From assembly GCA_029259915.1 (NCBI GenBank), contig JAJDED010000007.1:186001-250000 (forward strand): a stretch of DNA of 64,000 bases, read 5' to 3'. The notes under the pieces were generated by a model. The model did no database searches and was not told the origin of the DNA. It saw only the letters and a list, made by a program, of their open reading frames with translations. Source of the DNA: Planctomycetota bacterium. GTDB taxonomy: Bacteria > Planctomycetota > Planctomycetia > Pirellulales > Lacipirellulaceae. Shown here in pieces: positions 27,217-41,200 of the stretch (within the stretch, counting starts at the first letter, position 1; the number at the start of each line of letters is the position of its first letter). The position numbers and the translations under genes were made by a program.

Positions 27217-27477
27217 TTACACTGCTTTGGATGCTTGCATCCGCTCGGCCAGGGCGGGATGCATTTCGATGGTTCCCAGTTCTGGCTCGACGCGCAGTGC
27301 ATCCATCACGTCGCTGAGTTGCTCGCGGTAGGTTTGCGTCATGTCCAGCAGGAGCCATTTCTTACCGCGGATCAGACAATGCCCTCCGCCCGCGCCCTCC
27401 AATGCTTCCTCGCGAATTTCGTAACCCAGCCGTCGGGCCATATCGATTGCCTGAGAGAGTAACTGAGCCGTATGCAT
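27217..27477 (-). CDS. Hypothetical 86-aa protein
   Basis: An intact small soluble protein (MHTAQLLSQAIDMARRLGYE...). It has the pattern helix, turn with GAGGGHCLIRGKKWLLLDM, helix, and PELGTIEMHPALAERM, which reads as a compact alpha/beta fold with a possible metal or nucleotide role for GGGHC, though this is only suggestive. I do not recognise the family. Nine heptad repeats run directly into its ATG, which supports 27477 as the true start by analogy with mutM and nadD. Confidence 0.65.
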   Translation of the reverse strand: MHTAQLLSQAIDMARRLGYEIREEALEGAGGGHCLIRGKKWLLLDMTQTYREQLSDVMDALRVEPELGTIEMHPALAERMQASKAV

Positions 27478-27540
27478 GTTAGAAGTTCCTAGTTGTTAGG
27501 CGTTAGGGACTAGTAACTAGCAACTAGCCCCTAGCCTCTT
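27478..27540 (-). repeat. Nine tandem heptads before the 86-aa gene
   Basis: The longest tract in the window: 27478-27540 read in sevens gives GTTAGAA, GTTCCTA, GTTGTTA, GGCGTTA, GGGACTA, GTAACTA and so on. Nearly every unit starts with G, and six of the nine end in CTA or TTA. It abuts the start codon of the 86-aa gene. Confidence 0.85.
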
Positions 27541-27811
27541 TTCGCGGAGCGAAATTATATCGGCTTCGGTTTGAGTCGCCCAGGCGAGTTCGACGATAGG
27601 TACTAATGCAGTAAGTATTTATGAGTACAAGAGTTAAAGCGTAAGCATCAGTCAAAAGCGAGCGCATAGCACGTTTTGGCAAAGTGCGTCGGGTTTGACA
27701 ACAGCGGTTAGCTTTTAGCTATTAGCTTTTTGGGAATGCAGTAGGCTTGGGAAGTTCAGAACAACGATTGCAGCGTGATGCTAGCAGTCGCGAAATGAAG
27801 CGGGGTATTTT
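27541..27811. other. Remainder of spacer before the NtrB-like kinase
   Basis: No gene. It contains a short heptad tract at 27706-27733. The promoter of the kinase gene must lie here but is not recognisable. Confidence 0.5.
27706..27733 (+). repeat. Four heptads, TTTTAGC type
   Basis: GGTTAGC, TTTTAGC, TATTAGC, TTTTTGG. Unlike the other tracts it ends about 78 bases before the ATG of the following kinase gene, which has its own purine-rich ribosome site. Confidence 0.6.
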
Positions 27812-28630
27812 ATGACTGGCGGACAGCCGAGCAAAGATGAACAACTCGAAGCCCTCAAGCAGCAGTTGGTGCATGCCCAACGGATGGCCGCGCTGGGCGA
27901 ACTCGTAGGCACGACCACGCACGAGTTCAACAATGTGCTGATGACCATTCTCAACTATGCCAAGCTGGGGCTGCGCAACAAAGACGAGCCGACGCGTGAC
28001 AAGGCGTTCGAAAAAATTCTCGCTGCCTCGCAACGTGCAGAAAAAATTACCAACAGCGTGTTGGGTTTGGCGCGCAATCGCAAAGAAGAATTTGCTCCGA
28101 CCGACGTGACCGCCATCATCCAGGAATCGCTCGTGTTGTTGGAACGCGAGATGCAAAAATACCGCGTGGCGGTTCGCTGCGAGTTTGCCGAAGTCCCCCC
28201 TGTACGAGCCATCGGCAATCAGATTCAGCAAGTGCTGTTGAACTTGATGACCAACGCCCGCCAGGCAATGCCCAATGGTGGCGAGCTGGTATTGCGGATC
28301 ACACACGACTCGGCGGCCTCGGCGGTCGACATCACAGTGCGCGACTCAGGCAGCGGCATCCCTCGCGAGCAATTGTCGAAGATCTTCGATCGTTTCTACA
28401 CCACCAAGCAGGGGCCTGACGCAAGCGGCAAAGGGGGCACCGGCGTTGGGCTTTCGACTTGCAAAGAGATAATCGATGCCCACCAGGGCCGCATCCGCGT
28501 GCAAAGCACCGTTGGCCAGGGAACGGCGTTTATTATTTGCTTGCCGGTGTTTCAGGAGCAAGCATCGGCGGGGCCCGCCGTGCCGCTTCCAAAATTGGGT
28601 GTGCCGACCGAGAATCGGCAGATGTCGTGA
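27812..28630 (+). CDS. Soluble histidine kinase, NtrB-like
   Basis: A 272-residue kinase without membrane or PAS domain. The H box is THEFNN (His37), typical of NtrB/HWE-unrelated HPK4-type kinases. The N box NLMTNARQAM, G1 DSGSGI, F box FDRFYTTK and G2 GGTGVGLS are all present. With no sensor domain, input must come from a partner or from a short N-terminal coiled coil (1-30). AGCGGGG before the ATG at a suitable distance supports the start. Converges with the creatininase-family gene with a 20-base gap; no response regulator is adjacent. Confidence 0.9.
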   Translation: MTGGQPSKDEQLEALKQQLVHAQRMAALGELVGTTTHEFNNVLMTILNYAKLGLRNKDEPTRDKAFEKILAASQRAEKITNSVLGLARNRKEEFAPTDVTAIIQESLVLLEREMQKYRVAVRCEFAEVPPVRAIGNQIQQVLLNLMTNARQAMPNGGELVLRITHDSAASAVDITVRDSGSGIPREQLSKIFDRFYTTKQGPDASGKGGTGVGLSTCKEIIDAHQGRIRVQSTVGQGTAFIICLPVFQEQASAGPAVPLPKLGVPTENRQMS

Positions 28631-28650
28631 GGAGCGAGAAGAATTTCTTT

Positions 28651-29415
28651 TTACTCGTACATGTCTTCGGGGTCGGCGACGGCCAGGTCGACGAAATAGT
28701 CGGCAATTTTTTCCGCGACCGCTTTGAAGTATTGCTTGCCTTTTTCCGCCGATGCGTTCGAGGGATCGCCCACGCCGGTGTCTTCGGTCACTTGCGTCCA
28801 CTGCCGTGGCGCCCAGGCCCAACCTTCCCGCAAGGCGGCAATCCGGAACTGCTTTGCCGCTCCTGGGCCGGCTTCTGAAAGCGGCAACACCTGCTCGGGC
28901 GTCAGGTGCATCAGCATGCTCGTCTCCATTTCGTTGGCATGATCGCCTGCTTCTTGGAAAAAGTCTTCCATGGGCACAGCCCGAAAGCCGTCCACTGCCG
29001 AGAGGAATACAGAGGTGTGCGCCTGGGCTTCACGGATCATTTGCCGAAAGTGGTTCCCGCCGTGGAAATTGAAGACGACCAATTTCCGCACGCCGTGCCC
29101 TTCCAGGCTGTGGACCACGTCGCCGAGCACGCTAGCCTGCGTCGAGGGATTCATGTTGATCACCATCGGAATGTCGAGTTGCTGAGTGTTGACGCCAAAC
29201 GGAATCGTCGGCAATACGACCACACGCGCATCACGTTGCCACGCCAGCCGGGCCGCTTCGATGGCAAGCGCTTCGGCCTCGATGTTGTCGGTGCCGTAGG
29301 GCAGATGATAGTTGTGCGCTTCGGTCGCACCCCACGGCAGCACGGCAACTTCGTAGGCCATCTCGCGGATGGTTTTCAACGGCGTCTCCGTCAAAACGTA
29401 GGGCCTGGTAGGCAT
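28651..29415 (-). CDS. Creatininase-family amidohydrolase
   Basis: A 254-residue metal-dependent hydrolase. Family motifs are GATEAHNYHLPYGTD (29-43; Glu32 and the His and Asp residues bind metal), NFHGGNH, and DHANEMETS near residue 160. The family includes creatinine amidohydrolase, the FAPy deformylase ArfB and mycofactocin MftE; substrate cannot be assigned, and creatinine itself is unlikely given no neighbouring creatine genes. GAGGAG lies about 9 bases before the ATG. Confidence 0.88.
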   Translation of the reverse strand: MPTRPYVLTETPLKTIREMAYEVAVLPWGATEAHNYHLPYGTDNIEAEALAIEAARLAWQRDARVVVLPTIPFGVNTQQLDIPMVINMNPSTQASVLGDVVHSLEGHGVRKLVVFNFHGGNHFRQMIREAQAHTSVFLSAVDGFRAVPMEDFFQEAGDHANEMETSMLMHLTPEQVLPLSEAGPGAAKQFRIAALREGWAWAPRQWTQVTEDTGVGDPSNASAEKGKQYFKAVAEKIADYFVDLAVADPEDMYE

Positions 29416-29556
29416 CAGCGGGTGCTCCTCAAGATTGATGGAGTATTAGAGATGTATGAGTTAGAGCATATCTGAAAATGATTGTACGACTAGATGCTAG
29501 CCGTTGGCGGGAGCCAATGGACCACCGGCTTCCGCCGGTGGCTAGGATCAAGAGAT

Positions 29557-30339
29557 TTACCGCATCAGCACGCCGCCGCTGGCCCCGGCAAGGCGGGCTT
29601 GGATTTCGGCAAGCATCTGCTGTTCGGCCGCAAGATCGCGTCCTAGCGGAATCCAATGCTTCGACAACCGTGTCCGGCTTACCGGTTCGCTCACATGGCT
29701 TACCAATGAGTTATCGTTGCGAAAAGTCGCGGCGCCTGCCGTGGCGTTTTCTGGGTGGGGCAAGTCTTCCAGTTCTTTATAAACCGCCACGTCGACCAGA
29801 TATCCGCCTTGCTCGGGGATTACACGAAATACTCCTCGGCGGCGAATCGTTTGAAACGTACTTTCCCAGCGATTGAATCGGCCCACTGAATCGGGGCGAT
29901 GCAGTTCGGGCAGCGTGGCACCCACCTGAGGGAATGTGTCAATGCGGCCTTCTGTAAGTACGTGGCCGACGAGTTGCACGCGATTCTCGCGCTCGATGCG
30001 GAAGTAGTCGTCCACTACGTCGACAATCTGCTCCCATGCCCAATCTTGGTTGGTCACAGGAATGTAAATCGGATTAGCCGATACAGCGCCAGGCGCCGAT
30101 TGTGCGGTAGGGGGTTGGAGAATCGTCGTGTTTGCCACTGGCGGAGCGACCAATGCCGGCCCCATCGGGATCGGCTGCGGGGCGTCGAACAAGTTGCCTT
30201 GCCCGTCAGGCGCAACAAACGTCGGCTGTTGCGGCGGAACCAATACCGCTTGCCCCGGCAACTGCGCAGCCTGAAACGGCTGGCAACCAAGTGCCAACGC
30301 ACAAAATAAAACCGCAGGTAGTCGAGCAAAACGTTCCAT
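29557..30339 (-). CDS. Putative lipoprotein, function unknown
   Basis: A 260-residue product with a signal peptide and lipobox LALGC (about residue 19). A Pro/Gln-rich linker (20-90) precedes a folded domain of about 130 residues (WAWEQIVDVVDDYFRIERENRV ... GGYLVDVAVYKELEDL). I do not recognise the family. The ATG at 30339 was chosen over the frame-opening at 30450 because the signal peptide begins there. Two CTAG-containing heptads lie just upstream. Confidence 0.7.
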   Translation of the reverse strand: MERFARLPAVLFCALALGCQPFQAAQLPGQAVLVPPQQPTFVAPDGQGNLFDAPQPIPMGPALVAPPVANTTILQPPTAQSAPGAVSANPIYIPVTNQDWAWEQIVDVVDDYFRIERENRVQLVGHVLTEGRIDTFPQVGATLPELHRPDSVGRFNRWESTFQTIRRRGVFRVIPEQGGYLVDVAVYKELEDLPHPENATAGAATFRNDNSLVSHVSEPVSRTRLSKHWIPLGRDLAAEQQMLAEIQARLAGASGGVLMR

Positions 30340-30360
30340 CAATATCCTAGCGCCTAGTGC
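30340..30360 (-). repeat. Short CTAG heptad pair
   Basis: CAATATC, CTAGCGC, CTAGTGC follow the complement of the lipoprotein ATG. It is a minimal version of the other tracts and could be chance on its own. Confidence 0.4.
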
Positions 30361-30418
30361 GCGCGAATCTTCGCGGAACTCTGCCAGCACGGCAAGACCG
30401 AATCGAACGTTGCTAGCA

Positions 30419-31471
30419 TTACGGCCCCTTTTGCGCATCGAGGCCCACAAGCTGCGGATGGCGGATTTGTGGCAGAAAAACTATCTCATACACTTCGTTG
30501 CCACCGCTGGTGAACTCAAGCAAACCGATTTCTCGGTGAGTCGTCAGATCGACCAATGCCACTCCCGAGCATCCCCGGGAAATGCGCTGGCGCATCGACG
30601 GTGAGTCGAGCACATGTTCGTGCCGGATTTTCGACAATCCCACCAACACCCGATCGTCGACTAAACACATGCCGCGCGTAAAACCACCCAGGCTGCAGAT
30701 TTCTTGGTGCTGGTTTGCAGACGCATCGAACGTGCAAAGCGTGCCGTGCCCCGAATTGCAAAACCACCATTGCCCGCAGTGATATCGGGGAGAATGGGGC
30801 ATGCAAAGTCCGCGCACTACGACGCGGTTGGCTTGGATATCGACCAGCACACCGGTCGTCAATTGATCCTGCTCCCGCCAACCGCCCGGATGATCGGTTT
30901 CGCAAAAAGCGGTCGCCATCGCCGGCCGACCGTCTTGCATCCCTAAACCATTGAGATGGCAACAATCCTTCGAGACAACCTCGCGGAGAAATGGAGGTTT
31001 CCAATTGCAGAGAAAGCTGCAATGCTCGGCTGGCCGCGCGAGACAGTTGTAACGCGTGTTGACAAAGTAAACTCCCCGCCGACCAAAGGCCACGTCGTGG
31101 GCATTTAATCTTCCCGTTTGGAACTCGCGGTGAAGAGAAAATACATTGCTAGGTGATGCGGGAACAGTTTTTTGATTCTCGTCTGATTCGTGTACTCGTG
31201 AGCCGCGAAACAACAGGAGTTGTTCTCTCGTGGCGAGTGCCAGATATCGGCCTTTAGCGGCCAATCCCATTGGTCGCGCGAATCGCAGCGAACGAAACCG
31301 AAGACGCCCCTGGTCGCTTCGCACCAAAACCAGTTTTCCGGAGGTGTAGGTGGTAATCGCCAAACTGCCGCCCGAGTTGGCCAGCCACTCGGCAAATGCC
31401 CCGTGGGCCCGACAGCGCAGTGGCGATTTCGCTGTGCCGGCGTCCGGTGGTCGATCTTCTGGTTGTTTCAT
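30419..31471 (-). CDS. TIGR03032/DUF4915-like protein
   Basis: A 350-residue soluble protein resembling the TIGR03032 family: it has GSLAITTYTSGKLVLV near the N-terminus, RLNAHDVAF, VNTRYNCLA, HLNGLGM, and SPRYHCGQWWFCNSG. The repeated beta-rich segments suggest a propeller-like fold. The cysteines in CLARP and KDCCHLNGLG are seen. Function of the family is unknown. The start is uncertain: ATG at 31471 is preferred, with upstream in-frame ATGs at 31516 and 31534 possible. Confidence 0.7.
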   Translation of the reverse strand: MKQPEDRPPDAGTAKSPLRCRAHGAFAEWLANSGGSLAITTYTSGKLVLVRSDQGRLRFRSLRFARPMGLAAKGRYLALATREQLLLFRGSRVHESDENQKTVPASPSNVFSLHREFQTGRLNAHDVAFGRRGVYFVNTRYNCLARPAEHCSFLCNWKPPFLREVVSKDCCHLNGLGMQDGRPAMATAFCETDHPGGWREQDQLTTGVLVDIQANRVVVRGLCMPHSPRYHCGQWWFCNSGHGTLCTFDASANQHQEICSLGGFTRGMCLVDDRVLVGLSKIRHEHVLDSPSMRQRISRGCSGVALVDLTTHREIGLLEFTSGGNEVYEIVFLPQIRHPQLVGLDAQKGP

Positions 31472-31603
31472 CACGCAGTTTCCGGAGCGGAGTGGCAGGT
31501 GCTCGCAACGAACCATAATGACCGGTGACGGCAATTCGGCAAGGTGTACAGTTCGGCGGCAACCCAGCTATAGTAATAGAAGTGCCGACGGCTTGAGTGT
31601 TGT

Positions 31604-31712
31604 CTGCCACTGGCTAGTGCCTCGGCATGACTGGCTTGTTGGGTGTGCCCAGCAGTGGAACCCTGGCACCCGCTTCACAATGCTGGACGAGCTAGGCAGT
31701 GGCTCACTTCCA
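31604..31712 (+). repeat. MITE-like element, copy B
   Basis: Related to 7246-7352 but more diverged: inverted ends GCCACTGGCTAG (31606-31617) and CTAGGCAGTGGC (31692-31703) with one mismatch, and the shared core CAGTGGAACCCTGG. It lies 50 bases before galE, in the same orientation relative to galE as copy A is to glnD. Confidence 0.6.
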
Positions 31713-31761
31713 CTTGATTTTTTAAACGATCGACTTTGTTTGAGGGAGAACAGGACCGACG

Positions 31762-32742
<981 letters not shown>

Positions 32743-32750
32743 GGTGGATT

Positions 32751-34172
32751 TCAACCCGCAATGTGGTGCATTTCGATCACGCGCATGGTGCGCCAATTTC
32801 CTTGCAAGAATCGCCACAAAAAGGCCAAACCCATCAGGCAAATCCAACCGGTGACCACCGCCCAGCAGCCGTAGATACTGAGCTTAAGCTCCTCGATCGT
32901 CAGCCAACTCAGCCCGATAAACAATACGGCCATCACCATGCTCACGTGCAACACAAACCGCGTGTCGCCGGCACCCTTGATTGCGGAAACAAAGATCATC
33001 AACGTCGCATCCAACAAATTGTAGGCAGCCACAAACCGCATCAAGGTCACTGCCATCGTGTGCAGTTCGATCTGACGCGGCGAGGAAAGTTCGCCCTCTT
33101 GAAAAAACGGAAACAAAAACAAATCGGGCGTCAGCACATACAGCGTCGAGACCAACGCCATATAACCGATTGCGATGCGATAGCTGGTCCAGGTGGCGCG
33201 TGCGGCCAGATCGTCGCGGTTTTCGCCCAGGTGTTGCCCCACAAGGATCGAGGATGCCATGCCAAATCCCCAAATCGGCATAAATGCCACGGTACTGATG
33301 GTGAACGCGAGCGTCGTGGCCTCGGCTTCCATAGTTCCTAAGCGTCCCATCAGCACAATAAACACGGTGAATCCCATCACGTCCAACAGCATTTGCAATC
33401 CGCTGGGACCGCCGAAGTAAATTAACCTGCCGAAGAGTGTTCGATTGAAGCGCAGCCCGCCCCAGGTGTTGAACTCCCGGCGGTGATGTTGTCGCATCAC
33501 AAGAATAAAGTAGATAATTACCTTCAGCCAAAGCGAAATAACCGTGGCCCAGGCCGCCCCGGCGATCCCCGCTGCGGGGAAACCTGCATGGCCGAAGATC
33601 CATAAGTAGTCGAGCACCAAGTTGACAATGGTCACCGCGGCATCGACCAGCATAACAACCCAAGTTTTTCCACGGCCACTATAGAGCGAGGAAAAAGATA
33701 CCGCGATAAGCATACCCGGCCCGCCAGCGCAGAGAATCTGAAAGTAGAGAATCTCTTTAGCGGTTGTCTCGGCGTCGTGTTTTGCCAGACTAAAAATCAA
33801 GGACGCCAGCGGCACGCACGCCACGGCCAGCGGGACCGACATCAACGCGGCCCAAACCCCTTGCCACATGGCGGGTCCGATTTGCTCCGGCTGTCGATCG
33901 CCATGGTATTGCGAGACAAACGTGTTGGTGTAGGAACAGATTCCCAGCGGCAAACAGAAAACGGCAAACCAAACCACCGCCGCCGAAAACGCCGCCGACA
34001 TCGAAGTTCCCGCAACCTGGTTGAGAAACATCCGATCGACAAATGTCATCACGGTCCATGAAACGCTGGAAACAACCAACGGCATGGCAACCACCAGCAC
34101 TTCGCGTACGCCAGCAGGCCGACTCCACCAGGAATCTGTTCCCTTCGTTTCGTTGCTTCCTGCTAGTGCCAT
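32751..34172 (-). CDS. MATE-family efflux protein
   Basis: A 473-residue inner-membrane protein with about twelve helices, of the multidrug and toxic-compound extrusion superfamily. The two-fold repeat can be followed: VREVLVVAMPLVVSSVSW at the start of bundle one and FGRLIYFGGPSGLQMLLDV at the start of bundle two; VDRMFLNQ and GSSILVGQHLGEN-like segments (ASSILVGQHLGEN) are present. Substrate is unknown. ATG at 34172 has CGGAGAG upstream and was preferred to the frame-opening at 34274. Confidence 0.88.
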   Translation of the reverse strand: MALAGSNETKGTDSWWSRPAGVREVLVVAMPLVVSSVSWTVMTFVDRMFLNQVAGTSMSAAFSAAVVWFAVFCLPLGICSYTNTFVSQYHGDRQPEQIGPAMWQGVWAALMSVPLAVACVPLASLIFSLAKHDAETTAKEILYFQILCAGGPGMLIAVSFSSLYSGRGKTWVVMLVDAAVTIVNLVLDYLWIFGHAGFPAAGIAGAAWATVISLWLKVIIYFILVMRQHHRREFNTWGGLRFNRTLFGRLIYFGGPSGLQMLLDVMGFTVFIVLMGRLGTMEAEATTLAFTISTVAFMPIWGFGMASSILVGQHLGENRDDLAARATWTSYRIAIGYMALVSTLYVLTPDLFLFPFFQEGELSSPRQIELHTMAVTLMRFVAAYNLLDATLMIFVSAIKGAGDTRFVLHVSMVMAVLFIGLSWLTIEELKLSIYGCWAVVTGWICLMGLAFLWRFLQGNWRTMRVIEMHHIAG

Positions 34173-34397
34173 ATTCTCTCCGATTTCGCAGCGGGGATGC
34201 CAAGGGGCAATTGTAGCACAAGGGGCTCGACTAAGGTCTGCTGCGTGAAGCCCTATGGTTTTTCCCTCAGACACACCACCTTCGCGCCAGGTTCGGATCG
34301 GCGGCGTTGGTTGTAGTAACTCCTTGGTGGGTCTATGATTGCTCTCGTGAGAGTTGTATCCAAACTGCTGGCTACACTCTTTTTTGGGCAGTGATTT

Positions 34398-37394
<2,997 letters not shown>

Positions 37395-37806
37395 TGAATT
37401 TCGTTGGCCGGCCGCTTGCGGCTTAGCGAGATAAGTCCTGATTATTTAGTGTGTTACGAAAATTTCTGAGCAGCGTTGATTTGAACTCAGAGGGCCAACC
37501 AAGTCTGATTTCGACCACTCTGGCGTGTACTGCGGATTGGCAATCCCGGTCTGCCGGTTGCCCTTTAGCTGGCGACCAGATGCTTCGAAGTGCCAAAAAA
37601 AAGCGGTTTGATGCCACACTTCCCCGAACTATGCCTAGGCGTTGCCGCATTGTTGTCATAAGATGCGTTCCTTGAGTGGGACACCCAGGCTAGGGAGATC
37701 AGACAATCCGCTTAGGATTTGCCACCTATTCTAACTCACTCAATTTAATACACACCAATTTTTGCACTCCAATTTATTGTACTCCAATTACAGAAAAGGA
37801 TTGACG
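37395..37806. other. Spacer before the HU-like gene
   Basis: 412 bases. Short ORFs on both strands look like chance. A duplicated ACTCCAATT lies near 37766 and 37781. No clear promoter can be named. Confidence 0.5.
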
Positions 37807-38136
37807 ATGGCGAAAAAGAAAGCAGCTTCCGGGAAGAAACCAATGACCAAGTCGGAAATTCTCACTTCCCTGTCCGAATCAAGCGAGCTAAGCAAAAAGG
37901 AAGTTGCTGGGTTGTTTGAGGACCTCTCCGCATTGATTGCCAAGAACTTGAAGAAGAGCGGGCCGGGTATGTTCACAATCCCTGGTTTGTCGAAAATTAA
38001 AGTTGTCCGCAAGCCAGCTACCAAGGCACGCAAGGGCATCAATCCCTTCACGAAGGAAGAAACTATCTTCAAAGCCAAGCCAGCCCGCAACGTGGTGAAG
38101 ATTCAGCCGCTCAAGGCGCTGAAGGACATGGTCTAA
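37807..38136 (+). CDS. HU/IHF-like DNA-binding protein
   Basis: A 109-residue basic nucleoid protein. After a Lys/Ala-rich N-tail (MAKKKAASGKKP) comes the HU fold: MTKSEILTSLSESSELSKKEV, then GPGMFTIPGLSKIKVV and the DNA-binding arm KARKGINPFTKEETIFKAK. The arm has the conserved Pro that intercalates into DNA. The N-tail is an addition relative to classical 90-residue HU. AAAGGA is 7 to 8 bases before the ATG at 37807, which is preferred to an upstream frame-opening at 37762. A perfect terminator follows, indicating a short abundant transcript. Confidence 0.88.
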   Translation: MAKKKAASGKKPMTKSEILTSLSESSELSKKEVAGLFEDLSALIAKNLKKSGPGMFTIPGLSKIKVVRKPATKARKGINPFTKEETIFKAKPARNVVKIQPLKALKDMV

Positions 38137-38164
38137 AACCATTCAACAAATTTGGTGAATCTCA

Positions 38165-38200
38165 AAAGCCCAGGGGCTCATCCCCCTGGGCTTTGCTATT
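38165..38200 (+). terminator. Terminator of the HU-like gene
   Basis: Perfect 12-bp stem AAAGCCCAGGGG (38165-38176) and complement (38183-38194) with a 6-base loop, then GCTATT. The T run is weak but the stem also carries A on the left and T on the right. Confidence 0.75.
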
Positions 38201-38287
38201 TCCGGAAATGTTTGAAAAGGCTCTGCGCCCGGAAAGATTCCCTGAACGTCTGACATCATAAATCAAACGTCAGTTGTCCCTCGATTA

Positions 38288-41200
38288 TCATCCCTTGCTT
38301 GACGCCACTAGTTTCTGCTGATCGGTTCCGCGTCGAGAGGCATACCTGGCTACCAGTGAGATGAGCTTCTCTCGGTCAATGGGTTTCGTTGAGTAGTCGT
38401 CGCAGCCGGCACGGATGCACTTTTCTCGATCGCTAGACATCACATTGGCTGTCACTGCGATAATGGGTTTGGTGTAGTCCATCTCGCGCAGCTTAGCGGT
38501 TGCCCCGTAGCCATCCAGCACTGGCATTTGCATGTCCATTAAAACGACGTGGAACGACTTGTCCGTATCGACAGCTTGAAGAGCAGCATCCACGGCCAAC
38601 TGCCCATTTTCTACGATCGTAACTTCCGCACCCGCTTTTTTGAGTACAAAGGAAATCAGTCGCTGATTATCGGGGCCATCCTCGGCCAACAGGATTCGTC
38701 GGCCTTGCAATGGGGCCGTTGGCTTGGCCGTCGTATCTGTTTCTACTGGTTGGTTTAGACGGGCTACGCTGTTGGGAGCAACCATTCGCGTGCCATCAAG
38801 TGGTCCGGTTTCAATGTTCAGACGGAATCGTGAGCCCACACCCGCGGTGGATTCGACGACACACACATCGCCCCCCAACAAGCTGGCCATTCGTCTGCTG
38901 ATAGTCAGCCCCAATCCCGTGCCACAAAAATTGCGTGTCGTAGAGGTGTCGGCTTGAGAAAAGGGTTGGAACAGTCTTTCCTGCAACTCAGGGGCTATGC
39001 CGATGCCAGTATCAACAACATCAATTTCCATAAGGGGATGGTCGCCAGTGACCGTACGCACTATTATCTCCACACCGCCAGCTTCGGTGAACTTGATAGC
39101 GTTTCCGGTAAGATTGACGAGAATCTGTCTCAGCCGCGTGGGATCCGTACATATTGTTTCCGGAACGGAGGTCTCGTAGGAGACATCCAGCGCGATGCCT
39201 TTTGCCTGGGCACGAACACTCATCAGCGAAACGACTTCCTCAACAATTGCTTGCGGAGAGCAGGCAACAGGCTCCACCGAAAGCTTTCCAGCTTCGACCT
39301 TGGACAGGTCAAGAATGTCATTGATGATGGTGAGCAAATGATTGCCGTTGCGCTGAACGGTCTTGATAGCTTCGATCCGCTGCTTTGGAGCCCGGCTAAT
39401 GTCGCCCTGTTCGAGCAGCAGGTCGGCGTACCCCAAGATAGCGGTCATTGGGGTGCGAATTTCATGGCTCATGTTGGCCAAAAATTCGCTTTTGGCCTGG
39501 TTCGCCGCCTCGGCAGATTCCTTAGCCATCTGTAATTCGATTTCTGCCGATTTTCGTTCGGTAATATCGCGGACGATTCCAGTGAACAGCCGGCGGCTGC
39601 CCTGCTGCACCACGCTCACAGAGAGTTCTACCGGGAACTGTGTACCGTCCTTTCTCAAACCCTCGACTTCGCGACCAATGCCGATCACTTTCTCCACGCC
39701 TGTGGTCAGGTATTTTCGCAGATAGCCGTCGTGTTCGTCAGCGTAGGGGGCAGGCATCAGTTGGTTGATGTTTTTGCCGATCATCTCGTCTGCCGTGTAG
39801 CCGAAAAGTTTCTCGGCGGCCGAATTGAACGTCTCAATGATGCCGCGATCGTCGATTGTAATAATAGCATCCACGGTCGCTTCCAAAATGCTCCGTGTCC
39901 GGGATTCACTATTGCGCAGTTCCTGTTCGGCGCGTTTACGTTCGACGATTCGACCGAGTTGCGTACCGACGATTCTTGCAAGGTTGATCTGCTCTTCACT
40001 GTAGGGTTTTTCCTGGTCCGAAAAGAACTCGAGTACCGCTACGACCTGTCCACTTATCTTGACCGGAAAGCCTAAGGCCCCTTTGACTTCGATCTCACTG
40101 CAAAGTTGTGAACGCTGGAAGTTCTTGTCGTCTTGCACGTTTGTAATCAAGGCTGGCTGGCCTGAAGCCACAATTTTTCCTGGTAGTCCGATACCGGGCG
40201 CAATCGTTGTGTTCATCGTAGCTTCGCGGAATTTTACGAAGGAATCTTTCCCTTCGGCAAGGTGCCATATATCCGATGGCTGCAAGTCTCCTCCATCCTC
40301 GCGCTGCAGATAGGCGTGGCCAACTTTCCAACCCATTGCCTGACATATTAGTTCTACGCACTGCTGCAGCGCATCGTCGAACGAATCGGTTTCCACCGCC
40401 AACTCGCTCACACGGTGCAGTAGCTCGGAGGCGGCTGCCTGTTCCGCCAATCCGTCGCTTAGTTTTCGCAAGGACTGACGCGAATCTTCCACCCGTTGGA
40501 ATAAAGCATGAACTTCGAAAAGCAAACCGATCAACACCAAAGCGTAGCTGACGATCTTCAGGGAATGGGCTAAATCGAACGGCAAGTCAAATAGCGTGAA
40601 CGATCGCGACATCACCACCGCCTGGCCAGCAAAACCAACCACCAACGACCACACCAGCCAGGTGTCGAATGAGTCAATTCGCAGAACGGTCCGCGAAGTG
40701 AAACCACACAAGGCTATTGCAAAGAATATCGCGGCAATGAACTCTTGGGGACGCCCGAAAATGAGCTCGGGATAATACGCTCGTGGTAAGGGGAGGTATG
40801 CGAAGATAAAAAAGCTGGTCAGCGTTAGCGCTCCAACCATCCCGTAGACTAGTCCTTCGTGAACGCGATGTGTCTCGCCTCGCTTGCTTTCCCAATACAA
40901 TGCGCCCCACATGAGGGTCATCAAGATTGCCAGAAATGTGCGCGAGGCATTCCAGCTCCATGGGATGAGCGAGTCGGGAGGTGATGGCATTAAGTAGCTG
41001 AGCAAGCTGCTGGTGACTACCGCGTGACACCCGTCTAGCAGGGCGGTGCCCACGAAACCAGTTGCTAAAAACAAATAGACACTGTTCTTGCTGGAATAGA
41101 ATCGGACAAAAGCCAACGCTCCGACTATTGCTGCCAACAAGGTTGCCACGACTTCCATAATCGTGTGCAGTTCCTGACTGCCTTGCCAAGAAAGCAATTG

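Noticed and set aside
37423..37659. A 78-codon ORF in the spacer before the HU-like gene
   Set aside because: No ribosome site, unusual composition and no family resemblance; probably chance.
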